From the NCBI RefSeq assembly GCF_024345855.1, contig NZ_JAGQBX010000001.1:124001-188000 (forward strand): 64,000 bases of DNA. Reading direction: 5' to 3'. Shown piece by piece: positions 1 to 8,810 of this stretch. Within the stretch, counting starts at the first letter, position 1. Every line of letters starts with the position of its first letter. A program made the translations under genes and the position numbers. The notes under the pieces were generated by a model. The model searched no databases. It was given only the letters and a program-made list of their open reading frames with translations, and had not been told where the DNA came from. The stretch is from Synechococcus sp. GreenBA-s (GTDB lineage Bacteria > Cyanobacteriota > Cyanobacteriia > PCC-6307 > Cyanobiaceae).

Positions 1-14
1 ATGCGAGAGGCGGT

Positions 15-560
15 ATGAGCATTTCTTCTCAAAGTGCTGGTGCGGGTTGCCGCCCTGCTGCCCACCGGTTGCATCGACCCAGCTGGCGACCCGTCTTCGC
101 CGCTGTTCTGCTTGCCCTGACCCTGATGGTGCTGCCGCTCCAGGCCCAGGCAGCAGTCGATCCACAGCGCTGGACCCTCACGGATTCCTCGGGTCATTCC
201 TGGGGCCTGACCCTGTTCGAGCAGCCTGATCCCGCCTACCCAGCCGGCTGGCGCCTGCGGCTGACGGCCCGCTCACCAGGACAGGTGGTGGATCACCAAA
301 GGCCGCTGCTCCTGAGCGATGGCCTTGGCGGTGCCTGGAACCTGCCGAACCGCAGTGAGGAACTGGTGCGACAGGGGGAAGAGGTGATCCCCGAGGCCTC
401 GGCCCAGTTCGACGCCCATGCCCTGGATCCCAGGCCCAGCGAAGTGCTGCCGCTGCAACTGGAGGTGCCGACCGACAATCAAGAGGGCACGACCTTGGTC
501 ATGCTGCAACCTGAAGTGGTGCAGGTGCTCCATGAGCTGTCACCGAGCCTGGCGACCTGA
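15..560 (+). CDS. DUF3122 family exported protein
   Basis: A 181-aa protein of the cyanobacterial DUF3122 family, whose function is unknown. Residues about 26-46 form a hydrophobic signal segment ending in an AQA-A cleavage-like site, so the mature protein should lie outside the cytoplasm. The mature part is a compact domain with WTLTDSSG and WGLTLFEQPDP near its start and LGGAWNLPNRS in the middle, a pattern I recognise from DUF3122 members. The ATG at 15 is preceded by purine-rich GAGAGG. It may be the last chromosomal backbone gene before the accessory region; its left neighbour is outside the window. Family call fairly sure, function unknown. Confidence 0.75.
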   Translation: MSISSQSAGAGCRPAAHRLHRPSWRPVFAAVLLALTLMVLPLQAQAAVDPQRWTLTDSSGHSWGLTLFEQPDPAYPAGWRLRLTARSPGQVVDHQRPLLLSDGLGGAWNLPNRSEELVRQGEEVIPEASAQFDAHALDPRPSEVLPLQLEVPTDNQEGTTLVMLQPEVVQVLHELSPSLAT

Positions 561-751
561 TTGCCTTGGGCTGCCGGGCTGTCAAGCGTCAGCACCAGGT
601 GCTCAATCGCTTCGGGCAGCCCGTTCAGGCAACGCACATGCACTGGCCAGCGCCGGGCGGGCAGCAGCAACGCCACCAGCCCCGGCGCCATGGGACACCC
701 TCACCCCCCACCTGACGCCGGTTGACACCACGGGCACGTCATCCCTGTCCA

Positions 752-1249
752 TCAACCCCTTGAGGCCTTGAGATCCTTGATCAGGACATAGAGATGCAAG
801 GGATCGCTAGGGGAGGACTGGAAGCCGAAATGGCCATAGAAGCCGCGGGCCCGCTCATCCTTGGCGTGCACAACAAAGGCGCGGATACCGGCAATATCAG
901 CGGCCGCCAAAGTGCGCAAAATGGCATCTTTCAGCAGTCCAGCCCCAAGGCCCTGGCCCTGGTGAGACCGGGCGACCGCCAGGCGCGCCAGCACCATCAG
1001 CGGAACCGGATGGCGGGCCAGCCCCTTGCGCACACGTTCGGGCGCCTGATCAGGCGCCACCTCTCCCACCACCAAGGTGTGAAAGCCCACCACCTCTGCT
1101 TCCTTGAGGGCCACATAGGTGCGGCTGGCATGGGCCCGCTGGTTCACCAGCGCGTAGCGGACCAGAAAGCGATTGAGGGCGACATCACCGCAGTCGAAGT
1201 CTTCCACCGCGTGGCCGGCGTGCAGCGGCTCGATCGTCCAAGGGGGCAT
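752..1249 (-). CDS. tacT: GNAT-type toxin (TacT-like acetyltransferase)
   Basis: A 165-aa GNAT acetyltransferase. The acetyl-CoA loop is visible as RSHQGQGLG, and the C-terminal RGFYGHFGF carries the Tyr typical of the TacT/AtaT group, which acetylates the amino acid on charged tRNAs and stops translation. It lies 18 bp downstream of a DUF1778 antitoxin gene on the same strand, the usual antitoxin-then-toxin order. Length fits the family. The pairing makes a toxin role much likelier than a metabolic acetyltransferase, but the tRNA target is inferred from the family. Confidence 0.85.
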   Translation of the reverse strand: MPPWTIEPLHAGHAVEDFDCGDVALNRFLVRYALVNQRAHASRTYVALKEAEVVGFHTLVVGEVAPDQAPERVRKGLARHPVPLMVLARLAVARSHQGQGLGAGLLKDAILRTLAAADIAGIRAFVVHAKDERARGFYGHFGFQSSPSDPLHLYVLIKDLKASRG

Positions 1250-1267
1250 CTGGGATCAGCTGGCTGC

Positions 1268-1558
1268 TCAGCCCTCGAACACGCTGGGCTCCTGCAGCAG
1301 CCGCTGCATCCGTGGATGGCGCTGCGGCGGGGCATCCAGAGCGGCCACAAAGGCCTGCCAGCGCTCCGGATCCAGAGCAAACAATCGCCGGTCCGCCAGG
1401 GTCTCGGCGGCTCTGGCCAGGGCGCTCTCCAGCACGAACTCACTGACGCTGCGTTGGGCGGCCTCTGCGGCGCGCTGCAGGGTCTGCTTGGCGGTCGGCG
1501 TCAGCCGTAGGTCGAGCTTTTCGCTGCGGAGCTGGGATCCGGCCATGGCATCCACCAC
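1268..1558 (-). CDS. tacA: DUF1778 antitoxin (TacA-like)
   Basis: A 96-aa DUF1778 protein. The N-terminal part (KLDLRLTPTAKQTL, then RSVSEFVLESAL) is a ribbon-helix-helix DNA-binding domain; the C-terminal tail (about residues 60-96, DPERWQAFVAALD) is the type of segment that wraps the GNAT toxin. Such antitoxins neutralise the toxin and, with it, repress their own operon. It is the first gene of the two-gene module. Two in-frame ATG starts lie close together (MVDAMAGS); the longer form is given. Confidence 0.87.
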   Translation of the reverse strand: MVDAMAGSQLRSEKLDLRLTPTAKQTLQRAAEAAQRSVSEFVLESALARAAETLADRRLFALDPERWQAFVAALDAPPQRHPRMQRLLQEPSVFEG

Positions 1559-1626
1559 CTGGAGGCCACGCTAGCCCTGAACGCCCGACATTGTCAGGAC
1601 ACAGGCCTCAGTCCGAAGCGCGTGCG

Positions 1627-1644
1627 CGGTTCGGTACTGAACCG
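1627..1644. promoter_or_regulatory. 18-bp palindrome upstream of tacAT
   Basis: CGGTTC-GGTACT-GAACCG: two perfect 6-bp arms around a GTAC centre, about 70 bp upstream of the tacA start. RHH antitoxins bind palindromes at their own promoters, so this is a candidate operator. It also sits about 100 bp beyond the 3' end of the primase gene, so a structural role is possible. Confidence 0.35.
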
Positions 1645-1748
1645 TCCTGCCACCGGGGCGGGGGCGGGAGCGGCGGGATCCATCCTCGGGGGTTCTGACC
1701 TCACGACTGCCAGTCCCCGTCTTCAAAGCAGGTAAGCGTGAGCACGCC

Positions 1749-3446
1749 TCAGGCACTTGGCGGCAAAGGCTCCAGCCAATCCATCAGCGCCTGCAGCTCT
1801 GCCTGAGGATCCCGCCACAGCAGCTGCAGCACCTCCTCCCCCGGTGCGGCGGCCTGACGCAACAGGGCGGCGATGCTCCCGCCCAGCTGCCCCGCCACCT
1901 GCAGCAGCGCCGCAGGCAACCGGTCATCAGCCACCGCCACCGCCAGGTTGCAGGCCCAGTCGAGAGCCGCACGGCAGGCGGGATCCGTGATCGGCAGGGC
2001 GAGCAGCGGATCGCGGCAGTCGGGCGCATGGATGAACAGCCGCACAACGCGCCGCTCCGCCCGCTGACGGGCCGTGGTTGCCGGTGCCAGAGGCAAAGCC
2101 ACAGACGGCAGGGCCACGAGTGGCGACGCCACGGATGACAAAGCCACGGGCCCCTGGGTCACGGGCCCCAGGGCCGCAGGCGGCATCGATCCCGCCAGCG
2201 CCAGTGACTCCAGGCCGCTCAGCCGCAGCGCCAGGCCCTGCTCCAGCCGCCGTTCCGCCGTGCGGCGCAGCACCCCATCGGGCAGCGACTGCAGCAACGC
2301 CTGCCCCTCGCGCTCGATCCGCTGCAACAGCTCCAAAGGGGCGCCACCACAGGCAAACTCAGGAGCGTTGAGGGGCTCCAGCAACCGCGCCAGCCGCCAC
2401 TCCAGCCAGTGCTCGGCCCCGGCGATCAACCCCTCCAGCGCCGCTGCGCCCTGGCTGCGCACCAGCCCGTCGGCGTCCTGACCATCCGGAAGCCGGAGCA
2501 CCGCGGCCGTGAGCTCTCCGCTGAGCAGCTGGGGCTGCAGCTGCTCCAGCAGCCGCGCCGTGGCACTGCGGCCGGCGCTGTCGCCATCGAAGGCGATCAG
2601 CAGATGACGCAGCCCATGGCGGCGCAGGAGCTGCAGCTGCAGCGGCGACACGCTGGTGCCCAGACAGGCGACCGCATGGCAGAAGCCGGCCTGGTGCAGC
2701 TGGATCCCATCCAGCGGACCCTCCACCAGCAGCGCCGTGCCCTCACGCCGGATCGCCCCAGCGGCCCGATCCAGGCCAAAGACCAGCCCGTTGCGCTGGA
2801 ACAGCAGATCGCCCGCGCTGTTGCGGTACTTGGGCAGCTGACCAGCCAGGGCACGGCCGCAGAAGCCCAGGCACTGGCCAGCCGGATCGTTCAGCGGGAT
2901 CAGCAGCCGGCCGTCACTGGCGCCCAGCTGCCACTGGCGGGCGGTCTCCGGGCTCACACCCCGGCGGCGCAGCAGCTCAGCCGCCGGGCCGCCATTCACC
3001 AGTTGCACTTCCAGGGCCTGGTGGAACTGCAGCCGCTGGCGCTGACGCCGGGCGAGCAGGTCACGCCGCTGGCGCCGCTCCTGCTCCCAGCGCTGCTGCG
3101 CCGCCGGGTCTCCCTCCACGGGGCTGATCCCACAGCGCTGCGCCAGCTCCAGCACCGCCTCCTGAAACGACAGACCCTGGCGGTCCTGCAGCCAGCCGAT
3201 CGCATCGGCGCCCCGCCCGCACACGAAGCAATACACCCGGTTCCGGGCCGGGCTCACGGTCAGCGAGGGACGACGGTCGTCATGCCAGGGGCAACGGGCC
3301 AGGAACTCACGGCCCGCTTTGCGCAGATCGGCAGGGTTGAACAGCTCCTCGATGCGGGCCCGCTCGCGCACGCATTCCAACAGCGCCGGTGTCACCAGCG
3401 CTCCGGGGCCAGCAACAGCGGAGCCGCCTGCGGCGGTCACAGACAT
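1749..3446 (-). CDS. DnaG-like primase (CHC2 zinc finger + Toprim)
   Basis: A 565-aa primase-like protein. The CHC2-type zinc site is visible (C52, H55, C73, C76, in CPWHDD and YCFVCG), followed by an RNA-polymerase-like basic region and a Toprim domain (VEGPLDG with E242; FDGDSAG with D287 and D289). It should synthesise RNA primers. The C-terminal half beyond about residue 400 is Pro/Val/Ala-rich and does not look like the DnaB-binding domain of chromosomal DnaG. It overlaps the upstream helicase gene by 10 bp, so the two are probably translationally coupled and work together. This is an accessory, element-encoded primase rather than the housekeeping one. Confidence 0.85.
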   Translation of the reverse strand: MSVTAAGGSAVAGPGALVTPALLECVRERARIEELFNPADLRKAGREFLARCPWHDDRRPSLTVSPARNRVYCFVCGRGADAIGWLQDRQGLSFQEAVLELAQRCGISPVEGDPAAQQRWEQERRQRRDLLARRQRQRLQFHQALEVQLVNGGPAAELLRRRGVSPETARQWQLGASDGRLLIPLNDPAGQCLGFCGRALAGQLPKYRNSAGDLLFQRNGLVFGLDRAAGAIRREGTALLVEGPLDGIQLHQAGFCHAVACLGTSVSPLQLQLLRRHGLRHLLIAFDGDSAGRSATARLLEQLQPQLLSGELTAAVLRLPDGQDADGLVRSQGAAALEGLIAGAEHWLEWRLARLLEPLNAPEFACGGAPLELLQRIEREGQALLQSLPDGVLRRTAERRLEQGLALRLSGLESLALAGSMPPAALGPVTQGPVALSSVASPLVALPSVALPLAPATTARQRAERRVVRLFIHAPDCRDPLLALPITDPACRAALDWACNLAVAVADDRLPAALLQVAGQLGGSIAALLRQAAAPGEEVLQLLWRDPQAELQALMDWLEPLPPSA

Positions 3447-5140
3447 TCCACACCGGGGTAGAGGTCCGAGCCGCAGAACACCCGCCGCGCCTCATCCGCC
3501 TCCAGGAAGCAGTGGGCCCGGTCCAGCCGGATCGTGGTCCTGCTCACGTCGTTGCCGGCGGCCATCTGGCCGTGGCGCACCTTGCCGTGGTGCACCTCCA
3601 GCAGGCCCGGCTGCGGCGCCTGGAACTGGTCCACCTTGGGTCGATCGATCAGCCACACCGCCGAGGCGTAGCGCTCCAGCTCCGAGGTCCCCGCCAGGTG
3701 GGAGACATCGGGGCCGCTGGGGTTGCCGTAGGCGCCGCGGTTCAGCTGGGCAACCACGAACACATCCAGTTCGCAGCGGCCGGCCAGGGCCTTGATCGTG
3801 GTGGCCCGCGCCGCCAGCTCGGCGGTGGTGTTGCTGCCGTAGCCGGGTGTGGGGCCCATGGCATGGAAGTGATCGAGCACCACCGCTGCCAGCTCCGGGT
3901 GGGCGCTCTTGCAGTCCTCCACCAGGCCCGCCAGCTGCTCGGCGGTGGCGGCGAACTGCGACTGGTAGAGCACCCGGCCCATCGGCTGGCCATTCGGCGT
4001 GATGCCCTCTGAGAACTGGGCGGCCAGCTGGTGCAGCTGCTCCAGATCCCGGCCCTCGATCACCGCACCGCGGCCCTCCAGGTCATTGCTGGTGAACCGG
4101 GGGCTGTAGATCCCACTGGCGCGGCGGCAGTAGTGCGACAGCAAGCGGGCACCGATGGCGCGGCGGCTCAGCTCGCAGGAGAGCACCAGCACCGACGCCC
4201 CGTTGATGGCCAGGCCCATGGCGGCGGCGATGGCGACGGTGGTCTTGCCCACGCCGGAGCGGGCCGCCAGCACCCAGGTGCTCTCGCCCGTCCCGGGCAG
4301 AATCCCGCCGCGCATGTCCATATCCAGCGACGGAATCCCCGTCGAGATCGGCTGGGGCCGCTGCTCGGCCGGCAGGGAAGCGAGCGCGATGCACTCACGG
4401 GCGGCATCGGTCGGGCTGCAGAGCTGCAGGTTCTGGCGCATCCGACCGGCCGTGATCGCGGTGGCCTCATTGAGCAGCGTGCGGCAATGCTCCAGTTCGG
4501 CGTCGATGCCGCCATCCACCTGCTCACGCGCCAGCAGACGCCGCAGGCCGGGATAGAAGAGCGCCCGCGCCTTGGCGCTCTGGAACAGCTGGCAGGCCAG
4601 GCTGAACTCCAGCTCCGGATGGGGTCCGCCCTCGCGTCCCCAGGCGAGCAAATCGGCCAGGGCCGTCTCGATCTGCTGCAGCGAGCCGCGAAAGCGGCCA
4701 TCGAGGGCGCGCTGCTGCAGGTCTTCCCGCAGCGCCTGGGCATTGAGCACGGCGATGTCGCGGCGACCGCGGAACAGGGCGTCGATCTCCAGCGCCAGGG
4801 CCCGGTGGCCGGGATCGCTCCAGAGGGAGCCCGGCACGCCCTCGTCAAAGCGCAGGCCGATGGCACGGCGGAAATGGCCCCAGCGCTCGCGCTGATCGTC
4901 TGGACCGATCAGCACCGCCGCGAGCAGGTTCTTCTCGTGCTCCACCAGGCCGGCATCCTGCACAGGTAGAGGGGGATCAGCTGCGACGAGGCCGGCGGCG
5001 GTCTCGATCAGGCGACCATCGGAGATCCAGTTGTGCAGGAGGACGGGATCAAAGCCGCCGGGAATGGCGGCCGTGTCGGAAGCGGTGGTTGTCGCGCTGG
5101 CGACCGTGGCGGCGGTTGCCGCTGTCATGGCGGTGTCCAT
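3437..5140 (-). CDS. DnaB-like replicative helicase
   Basis: A 567-aa protein with a DnaB layout. An N-terminal helical region (about 60-240) is followed by a RecA-type ATPase: Walker A ARSGVGKTT (293-301), an SCELSRRAIGARL segment matching the DnaB H1a motif, Walker B-like VVLDHFHAMG (about 420-429) and VVAQLNRG (462-469). The first ~28 residues are a low-complexity Ala/Thr stretch. The segment between H1a and Walker B and the extreme C-terminus differ from chromosomal DnaB, as in phage and plasmid helicases. It sits between an HTH initiator-like gene (3-bp gap) and the primase (overlap), forming a replication module. Confidence 0.82.
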   Translation of the reverse strand: MDTAMTAATAATVASATTTASDTAAIPGGFDPVLLHNWISDGRLIETAAGLVAADPPLPVQDAGLVEHEKNLLAAVLIGPDDQRERWGHFRRAIGLRFDEGVPGSLWSDPGHRALALEIDALFRGRRDIAVLNAQALREDLQQRALDGRFRGSLQQIETALADLLAWGREGGPHPELEFSLACQLFQSAKARALFYPGLRRLLAREQVDGGIDAELEHCRTLLNEATAITAGRMRQNLQLCSPTDAARECIALASLPAEQRPQPISTGIPSLDMDMRGGILPGTGESTWVLAARSGVGKTTVAIAAAMGLAINGASVLVLSCELSRRAIGARLLSHYCRRASGIYSPRFTSNDLEGRGAVIEGRDLEQLHQLAAQFSEGITPNGQPMGRVLYQSQFAATAEQLAGLVEDCKSAHPELAAVVLDHFHAMGPTPGYGSNTTAELAARATTIKALAGRCELDVFVVAQLNRGAYGNPSGPDVSHLAGTSELERYASAVWLIDRPKVDQFQAPQPGLLEVHHGKVRHGQMAAGNDVSRTTIRLDRAHCFLEADEARRVFCGSDLYPGVECL

Positions 5141-5143
5141 CGC

Positions 5144-6079
5144 TCAGGCGACAGCCGCCATCGGCTGGACGAACTGCGCCGCCGCCGCGCCGGGCACCCC
5201 CTCACCAGCGGCCTCGAGCAGCTCCGCCAGCCGCTGCTTCTCCCCAGGCGGCAGCTTGAGGGCCTCCATGCCCTGGCCGCGCCAGGCGTGATCGCCCCAG
5301 ACGAACAGCCGCCGGGCCCTGAGCAGATCACTCTCCGGCGGCAGCGGCAAGGCCGCGCCAACGCGGGCGCCGTCTTGCCCCCTGGTTGCAGCGTCCGGGC
5401 CGCGGGCCTCGCTCCAGCAGAAGACATGCCAGAACTCCACACCCAGGCCTGCGGCATGGCGATCGGCGCTGAACAGAACGGCAGCGCAGTCGGCGCCGCT
5501 GCGGCCCTGGGGGTAGGTGCTGCGCCAGAACTCGGGCATCCCGACCAGGGCCTGCGTCAACACCGGCCAGAACGTCTCCGGCCCACCGGAGTGGGCGATG
5601 GCACGGCGCAGCCGGGCCGCCAGGGCGCTGCCGCGCGGGCTGTAGGCGGGCCAGCTGACGGGCCGCTGGTGGTTGTAGCGGGCCGCGAACTGATCGATCA
5701 GGCCCTGAGCCGGCTCGCTGGAGGCCACCACGGCGGAAGTCTCCGGCAGCTGGGGAACGACTGCAGCCACCTGAGCGGGCTCCGTCAGCTGGATCCGCAG
5801 GCCCGCCGGGCCGCTGCTGTAGTGCAGCCAGCCGATCGCCTGCAGATCCTTGAGGTCGGCCCGCAGTTCGCGCGGCTGCAGATGCCAGGCGGCCGCGAGA
5901 TCGCGCAGACCGAGCTGCACCGCGGCGCCGTCCCTGGCGCGGCACTGCAGGTGGCCGTACAGCTGGGCGACCCGCAGGGCGCGGCTGGGCCGGCTGGATC
6001 CCTGGCGCCGCTGCTCCAGCTGCTGAAGGGCGCGGTGGGTGTGCTCAATCGCCTCGGTGCAGACGGCGTAAAAGCGCAT
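5144..6079 (-). CDS. Winged-helix replication-initiator-like protein
   Basis: A 311-aa protein, first gene of the replication operon, ending 3 bp before the helicase start. I do not recognise a named family. Residues about 30-105 look like a winged helix: LGLRDLAAAWHLQPRELRADLKDLQAIGWLHY fits helix-turn-helix plus recognition helix, followed by a short beta segment. The rest is alpha-rich with a Trp-rich central part (WPAYSPRGSALAARLRRAI, FWRSTYPQGRSGADC). Position and domain suggest an origin-binding initiator or helicase loader; this is inference from context only. Confidence 0.55.
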   Translation of the reverse strand: MRFYAVCTEAIEHTHRALQQLEQRRQGSSRPSRALRVAQLYGHLQCRARDGAAVQLGLRDLAAAWHLQPRELRADLKDLQAIGWLHYSSGPAGLRIQLTEPAQVAAVVPQLPETSAVVASSEPAQGLIDQFAARYNHQRPVSWPAYSPRGSALAARLRRAIAHSGGPETFWPVLTQALVGMPEFWRSTYPQGRSGADCAAVLFSADRHAAGLGVEFWHVFCWSEARGPDAATRGQDGARVGAALPLPPESDLLRARRLFVWGDHAWRGQGMEALKLPPGEKQRLAELLEAAGEGVPGAAAAQFVQPMAAVA

Positions 6080-6467
6080 GGCGGCCAGGAGGACCTGCTC
6101 CTGTCGTGACTGCGGAGGCTATTGGCACCCAGCAACACAGGTCTCTGCGCCCTCCATCAGAACCTGCCCCTGGGGCTCTGCCGATGGGTCGCCTCTGGCG
6201 CTGGCTTCGCGATCAGCAGATCACCGCCCCGCCTTCTGGATTGGTTCTTGGATTGTTCTTTGCAGATATAGATGGTGGGTCAGTCCGCTCCCACTCCAGG
6301 GTCCATCTGCTCCAGGCCCTGGGAGCGCTCGGCCCTACCCCAAGGGAGCGATCCGCCCCATCACAGGCCTGCCCAGTAGCAGATCCCGCACGGATGGCAC
6401 AAGCGGGGCAACGCGGGAATCCTCCTGGCGGCCGCCACCCGGTGGCCCCGATCCCTGCCCCTGCTGC
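6080..6467. other. Divergent intergenic region, no convincing gene
   Basis: A 388-bp gap between the replication operon (leftward) and a sigma-factor gene (rightward). I see no convincing gene. A short AT-rich patch (6240-6275; TTGGTT at 6241, TATAGA at 6267, spacing 20) stands out in GC-rich surroundings and could be a promoter or part of an origin. I see no iterons or long inverted repeats. Confidence 0.4.
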
Positions 6468-7400
6468 ATGACCCTGACCCCCACCGCCCCTGCTGCCTCG
6501 GTCTGCGCCTGGCTCACGGCCAGCAACCGCCACCAACCGCTCACCGAGCGCACCGTGCTCGAGCTCTCGCGCCGCATCCAGCGCTGGCAGCACCACCCGG
6601 AAGGTCCCGCCAAGGCGCCGGCGGCCGTGCGCCGCAGCGCCCTGCGCGCCCGTGATCGGCTGGTGCGCCACAACCTGCGCCTCGTCTCCCACACCTGGGG
6701 GCGCCATCGCCACAGCCTGCCCGCCAGCGATGAGGCCACCGCCGATGCCCTGCAGGAGGGGGCGCTGAACCTGATGCGCGCCGCCGAGAAGTACGACCCC
6801 GCCCGCGGCTACCGCTTCTCCACCTACGCCACCTTCTGGGTGCGGCGCGGCTTTGCCGAGATCGAGCAGCGCGGCAAGCGCGCCATCCGCTTCCCCGCCG
6901 AGAAGGCCGCCCTGGTGCTGAAGGTGCAGCGCCTCAGCCAGGAGCAGGAGGCCGCCACAGGCCGGCCGCCCTCGCTCGCCTGGCTGGCGGGCCAGTGCCA
7001 CCGCCACGGCAAAACCCTCAGCGCAGCGGCCCTGGCGGCGTTGCTGCAGCAGTGGCAGCTCACCCGCACCGGCTCGCTGGAAGCCTTCAGCGCCGATAGC
7101 AAGGACAACAACGCGGGCCAGCGCAGTCAAAGGCTGGAGCAGGCCTCCCTGCGCCTGGCGGAGGCAACCCCGGCGGAAGACGATCCGCAGCTGGCGGTAT
7201 TGCCGCAGTTGCTGGAGGGTCTTGATCACCAGGAGCTGGCGGTGATCCGCGGCCTGTACCTGCGCGAGCCGGCACTGAGCAAGGCCCAGCTGCGCCGTTC
7301 CCTGGGACTGACGGCAACGCTGCTGCACACGGTGGAGCAGCGGGCCCTGGCCCGGATGCGCGCCACGGCCCACGCACTCCTCAAGACGGCCGGAACCTGA
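6468..7400 (+). CDS. Atypical sigma-70 family sigma factor
   Basis: A 310-aa sigma-70-like protein from the ATG at 6468; the frame stays open upstream but without family-like sequence. Region 2 is clear: RDRLVRHNLRLVSHTWGRH, then LQEGALNLMRAAEKYDPARGYRFSTYATFWVRRGFAEIEQRGKRAIRFP, covering core binding and -10 recognition (shown here in pieces of a continuous segment). A region 3-like helical part follows. Region 4 is degenerate (LDHQELAVIRGLYL, then LSKAQLRRSLGLTATLLHTVEQRAL). It is shorter and more divergent than cyanobacterial group 1 or 2 sigma factors. Its place opposite the replication operon suggests it drives element genes, which is inference. Confidence 0.8.
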   Translation: MTLTPTAPAASVCAWLTASNRHQPLTERTVLELSRRIQRWQHHPEGPAKAPAAVRRSALRARDRLVRHNLRLVSHTWGRHRHSLPASDEATADALQEGALNLMRAAEKYDPARGYRFSTYATFWVRRGFAEIEQRGKRAIRFPAEKAALVLKVQRLSQEQEAATGRPPSLAWLAGQCHRHGKTLSAAALAALLQQWQLTRTGSLEAFSADSKDNNAGQRSQRLEQASLRLAEATPAEDDPQLAVLPQLLEGLDHQELAVIRGLYLREPALSKAQLRRSLGLTATLLHTVEQRALARMRATAHALLKTAGT

Positions 7401-7564
7401 CGGCCTGAACCAGGGGCCGTCTGGAGCTAATGCCATGGGGCCCCTGGAGGTAGCTGACGGGAAGAACTGGAGATAGAGCAGCACCACAAGATCCGCGGCG
7501 TTCGGCTGTTGTTACAAGACCTATCAACAGCACGTCCGCTAGTTCAGCTCTGGACACGCTGCCG

Positions 7565-8434
7565 ATGTGGGCCTGCCGGTTGTGGCGGTTGGGGCCGCTC
7601 CACTGCTCCCCTCTTCCGGCCTTGGATCCCGCAGCCCTGCGCGCCTCAACGCGGCACCTGCTGACCGACATCGCCACGGCCGCCGAGGGCTGGACCGTGG
7701 CGATCTGCAGCGAGGACCTGCTCCTCAAAACCTCCGCCGTCCTGCTCCTCGATTGCTGCAGCCTGGTGGCCGGCAGCATCGGCGAGTTGCTGACGCGACT
7801 CCCGCCCGATCCGGGGCCCGTGCTGGTGGTCTGCGGTGATGACTGCGCCGACGGCGGTGCCGACGCGCTGATCGAGCAGCTGCGCAGTGCCCTGGGGGCC
7901 GCGCGTTGCCGGTTTGTCGTCGTGCTCGCCGATTCGGTGGCGCCGGAACGGCTGCAGCGGATCTGGAGCAGCGGCGCCGAGGCCCTCTGCTGTCTGCAGG
8001 CCTGCGGCAAGGGCCAGCTGCTCCACGCCCTGCTGATGGTGCTCAGGGGCCAGAGCTGTCTGGATCCGCTGCTCCGCCAGCGGCTGCACCAACCCATGGC
8101 CCTGCGCGGCGCCGATGGCCAGGCCCTGGAGCTGAGCCGCCGCGACCAGGAGCTGATCGCGGCGGTGGCCCGCGGCCACAACAGCCGCGAGATCGCCGCC
8201 CTGCACCAGCTCCGCGGTGACACGGTGCGCCGTTACCTCAGCAACCTCTACCGCAAGGTGGGGGTGCGGGACCAGCGCGGTCTGATCAGCTGGAGCCTGG
8301 CCCATGGGCTGATCAGGCTGCCCGATCTGCACAGCCATCCGCGGCCGCTGCAACTGGGCGCAGAGGGCAGCAGGCACCGGAGCCGGGGAGCAGATCGCTC
8401 AACCGGCTGGCCTGCAGCAGCTCGCCCAGGCTGA
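7565..8434 (+). CDS. LuxR/NarL-type transcriptional regulator
   Basis: A 289-aa protein with a degenerate receiver-like N-terminal domain (about 45-165: VLVVCGDDCADGG, FVVVLADSV, then WSSGAEALCCLQAC) and a clear LuxR-type HTH at about 195-255 (LSRRDQELIAAVARGHNSREIAALHQLRGDTVRRYLSNLYRKVGVRDQRGLI, given by its key segments). It should bind DNA; I cannot place a conventional phosphoacceptor Asp with confidence. Its 3' end overlaps the opposing gene by about 120 bp, so the Arg/Gly-rich tail may be read-through beyond the functional domain. Target genes are unknown. Confidence 0.78.
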   Translation: MWACRLWRLGPLHCSPLPALDPAALRASTRHLLTDIATAAEGWTVAICSEDLLLKTSAVLLLDCCSLVAGSIGELLTRLPPDPGPVLVVCGDDCADGGADALIEQLRSALGAARCRFVVVLADSVAPERLQRIWSSGAEALCCLQACGKGQLLHALLMVLRGQSCLDPLLRQRLHQPMALRGADGQALELSRRDQELIAAVARGHNSREIAALHQLRGDTVRRYLSNLYRKVGVRDQRGLISWSLAHGLIRLPDLHSHPRPLQLGAEGSRHRSRGADRSTGWPAAARPG

Positions 8435-8810
8435 GCAGCTGCACCTGCTCCCGCTTGCGCGGCAGCCAACCGGCCAGAAGCTGGCGATCGCCCAGGGGCA
8501 CGGGCCGCAGCAGGGGCACCAGGGCGCCGAGGAACGGCAGCCAGCGCTCGATCCCATCGGCCTCCCGCCAGGGCTCCAGGCTGGTGATCTCGGCGATGGC
8601 GGTGATCGCCTCGCAGCCGGCGCTGACGGCCACCAGATAGGAGAGATCGCCAGCCTGCTCGGCGCTGAGGGCCAGCGGCATCCAGAAACCGCGCTCACAG
8701 GCGTTCTCCATCGCGTCGCGGTGGTGGTGGGTGAGCAGCAGGTTGCGGGGCAGAGCGCCAGGGGCGCTGGTGGTGCTGGAGGCGGTGGAGCTGGAGCGGA
8801 AAGCGGTCAT
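8313..8810 (-). CDS. Hypothetical protein, possible PUA/ASCH-like fold
   Basis: About 165 aa from the ATG at 8810 (a GTG at 8831 is also possible). I do not recognise a family with certainty. The core (about 25-135) holds FWMPLALSAEQAGDLSYLVAV, AITAIAEITSLEPW and VPLGDRQLLAGWLPRKREQVQLLSLGELL, an alternation resembling small PUA/ASCH-type RNA- or base-binding domains. The Ser/Thr/Ala-rich N-terminus and Cys/Ala-rich C-terminus look disordered. It overlaps the LuxR-type gene tail to tail. Confidence 0.5.
   Translation of the reverse strand: MTAFRSSSTASSTTSAPGALPRNLLLTHHHRDAMENACERGFWMPLALSAEQAGDLSYLVAVSAGCEAITAIAEITSLEPWREADGIERWLPFLGALVPLLRPVPLGDRQLLAGWLPRKREQVQLLSLGELLQASRLSDLLPGSGACCPLRPVAAAADGCADRAA

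Noticed and set aside
1571-1756. 61-codon minus-strand frame between tacA and the primase
   Set aside because: Arg/Gly/Pro-rich, no ribosome site, no family; covers the palindrome and looks like a chance frame.
6184-6194. ATGGGTCGCCT, identical to the tRNA-Lys 3' end region (21503-21513), as a possible attL
   Set aside because: Only 11 bases and no match further into the tRNA; tRNA-targeted elements usually share longer identity. A chance match is likely, and it would leave the replication operon outside the element.
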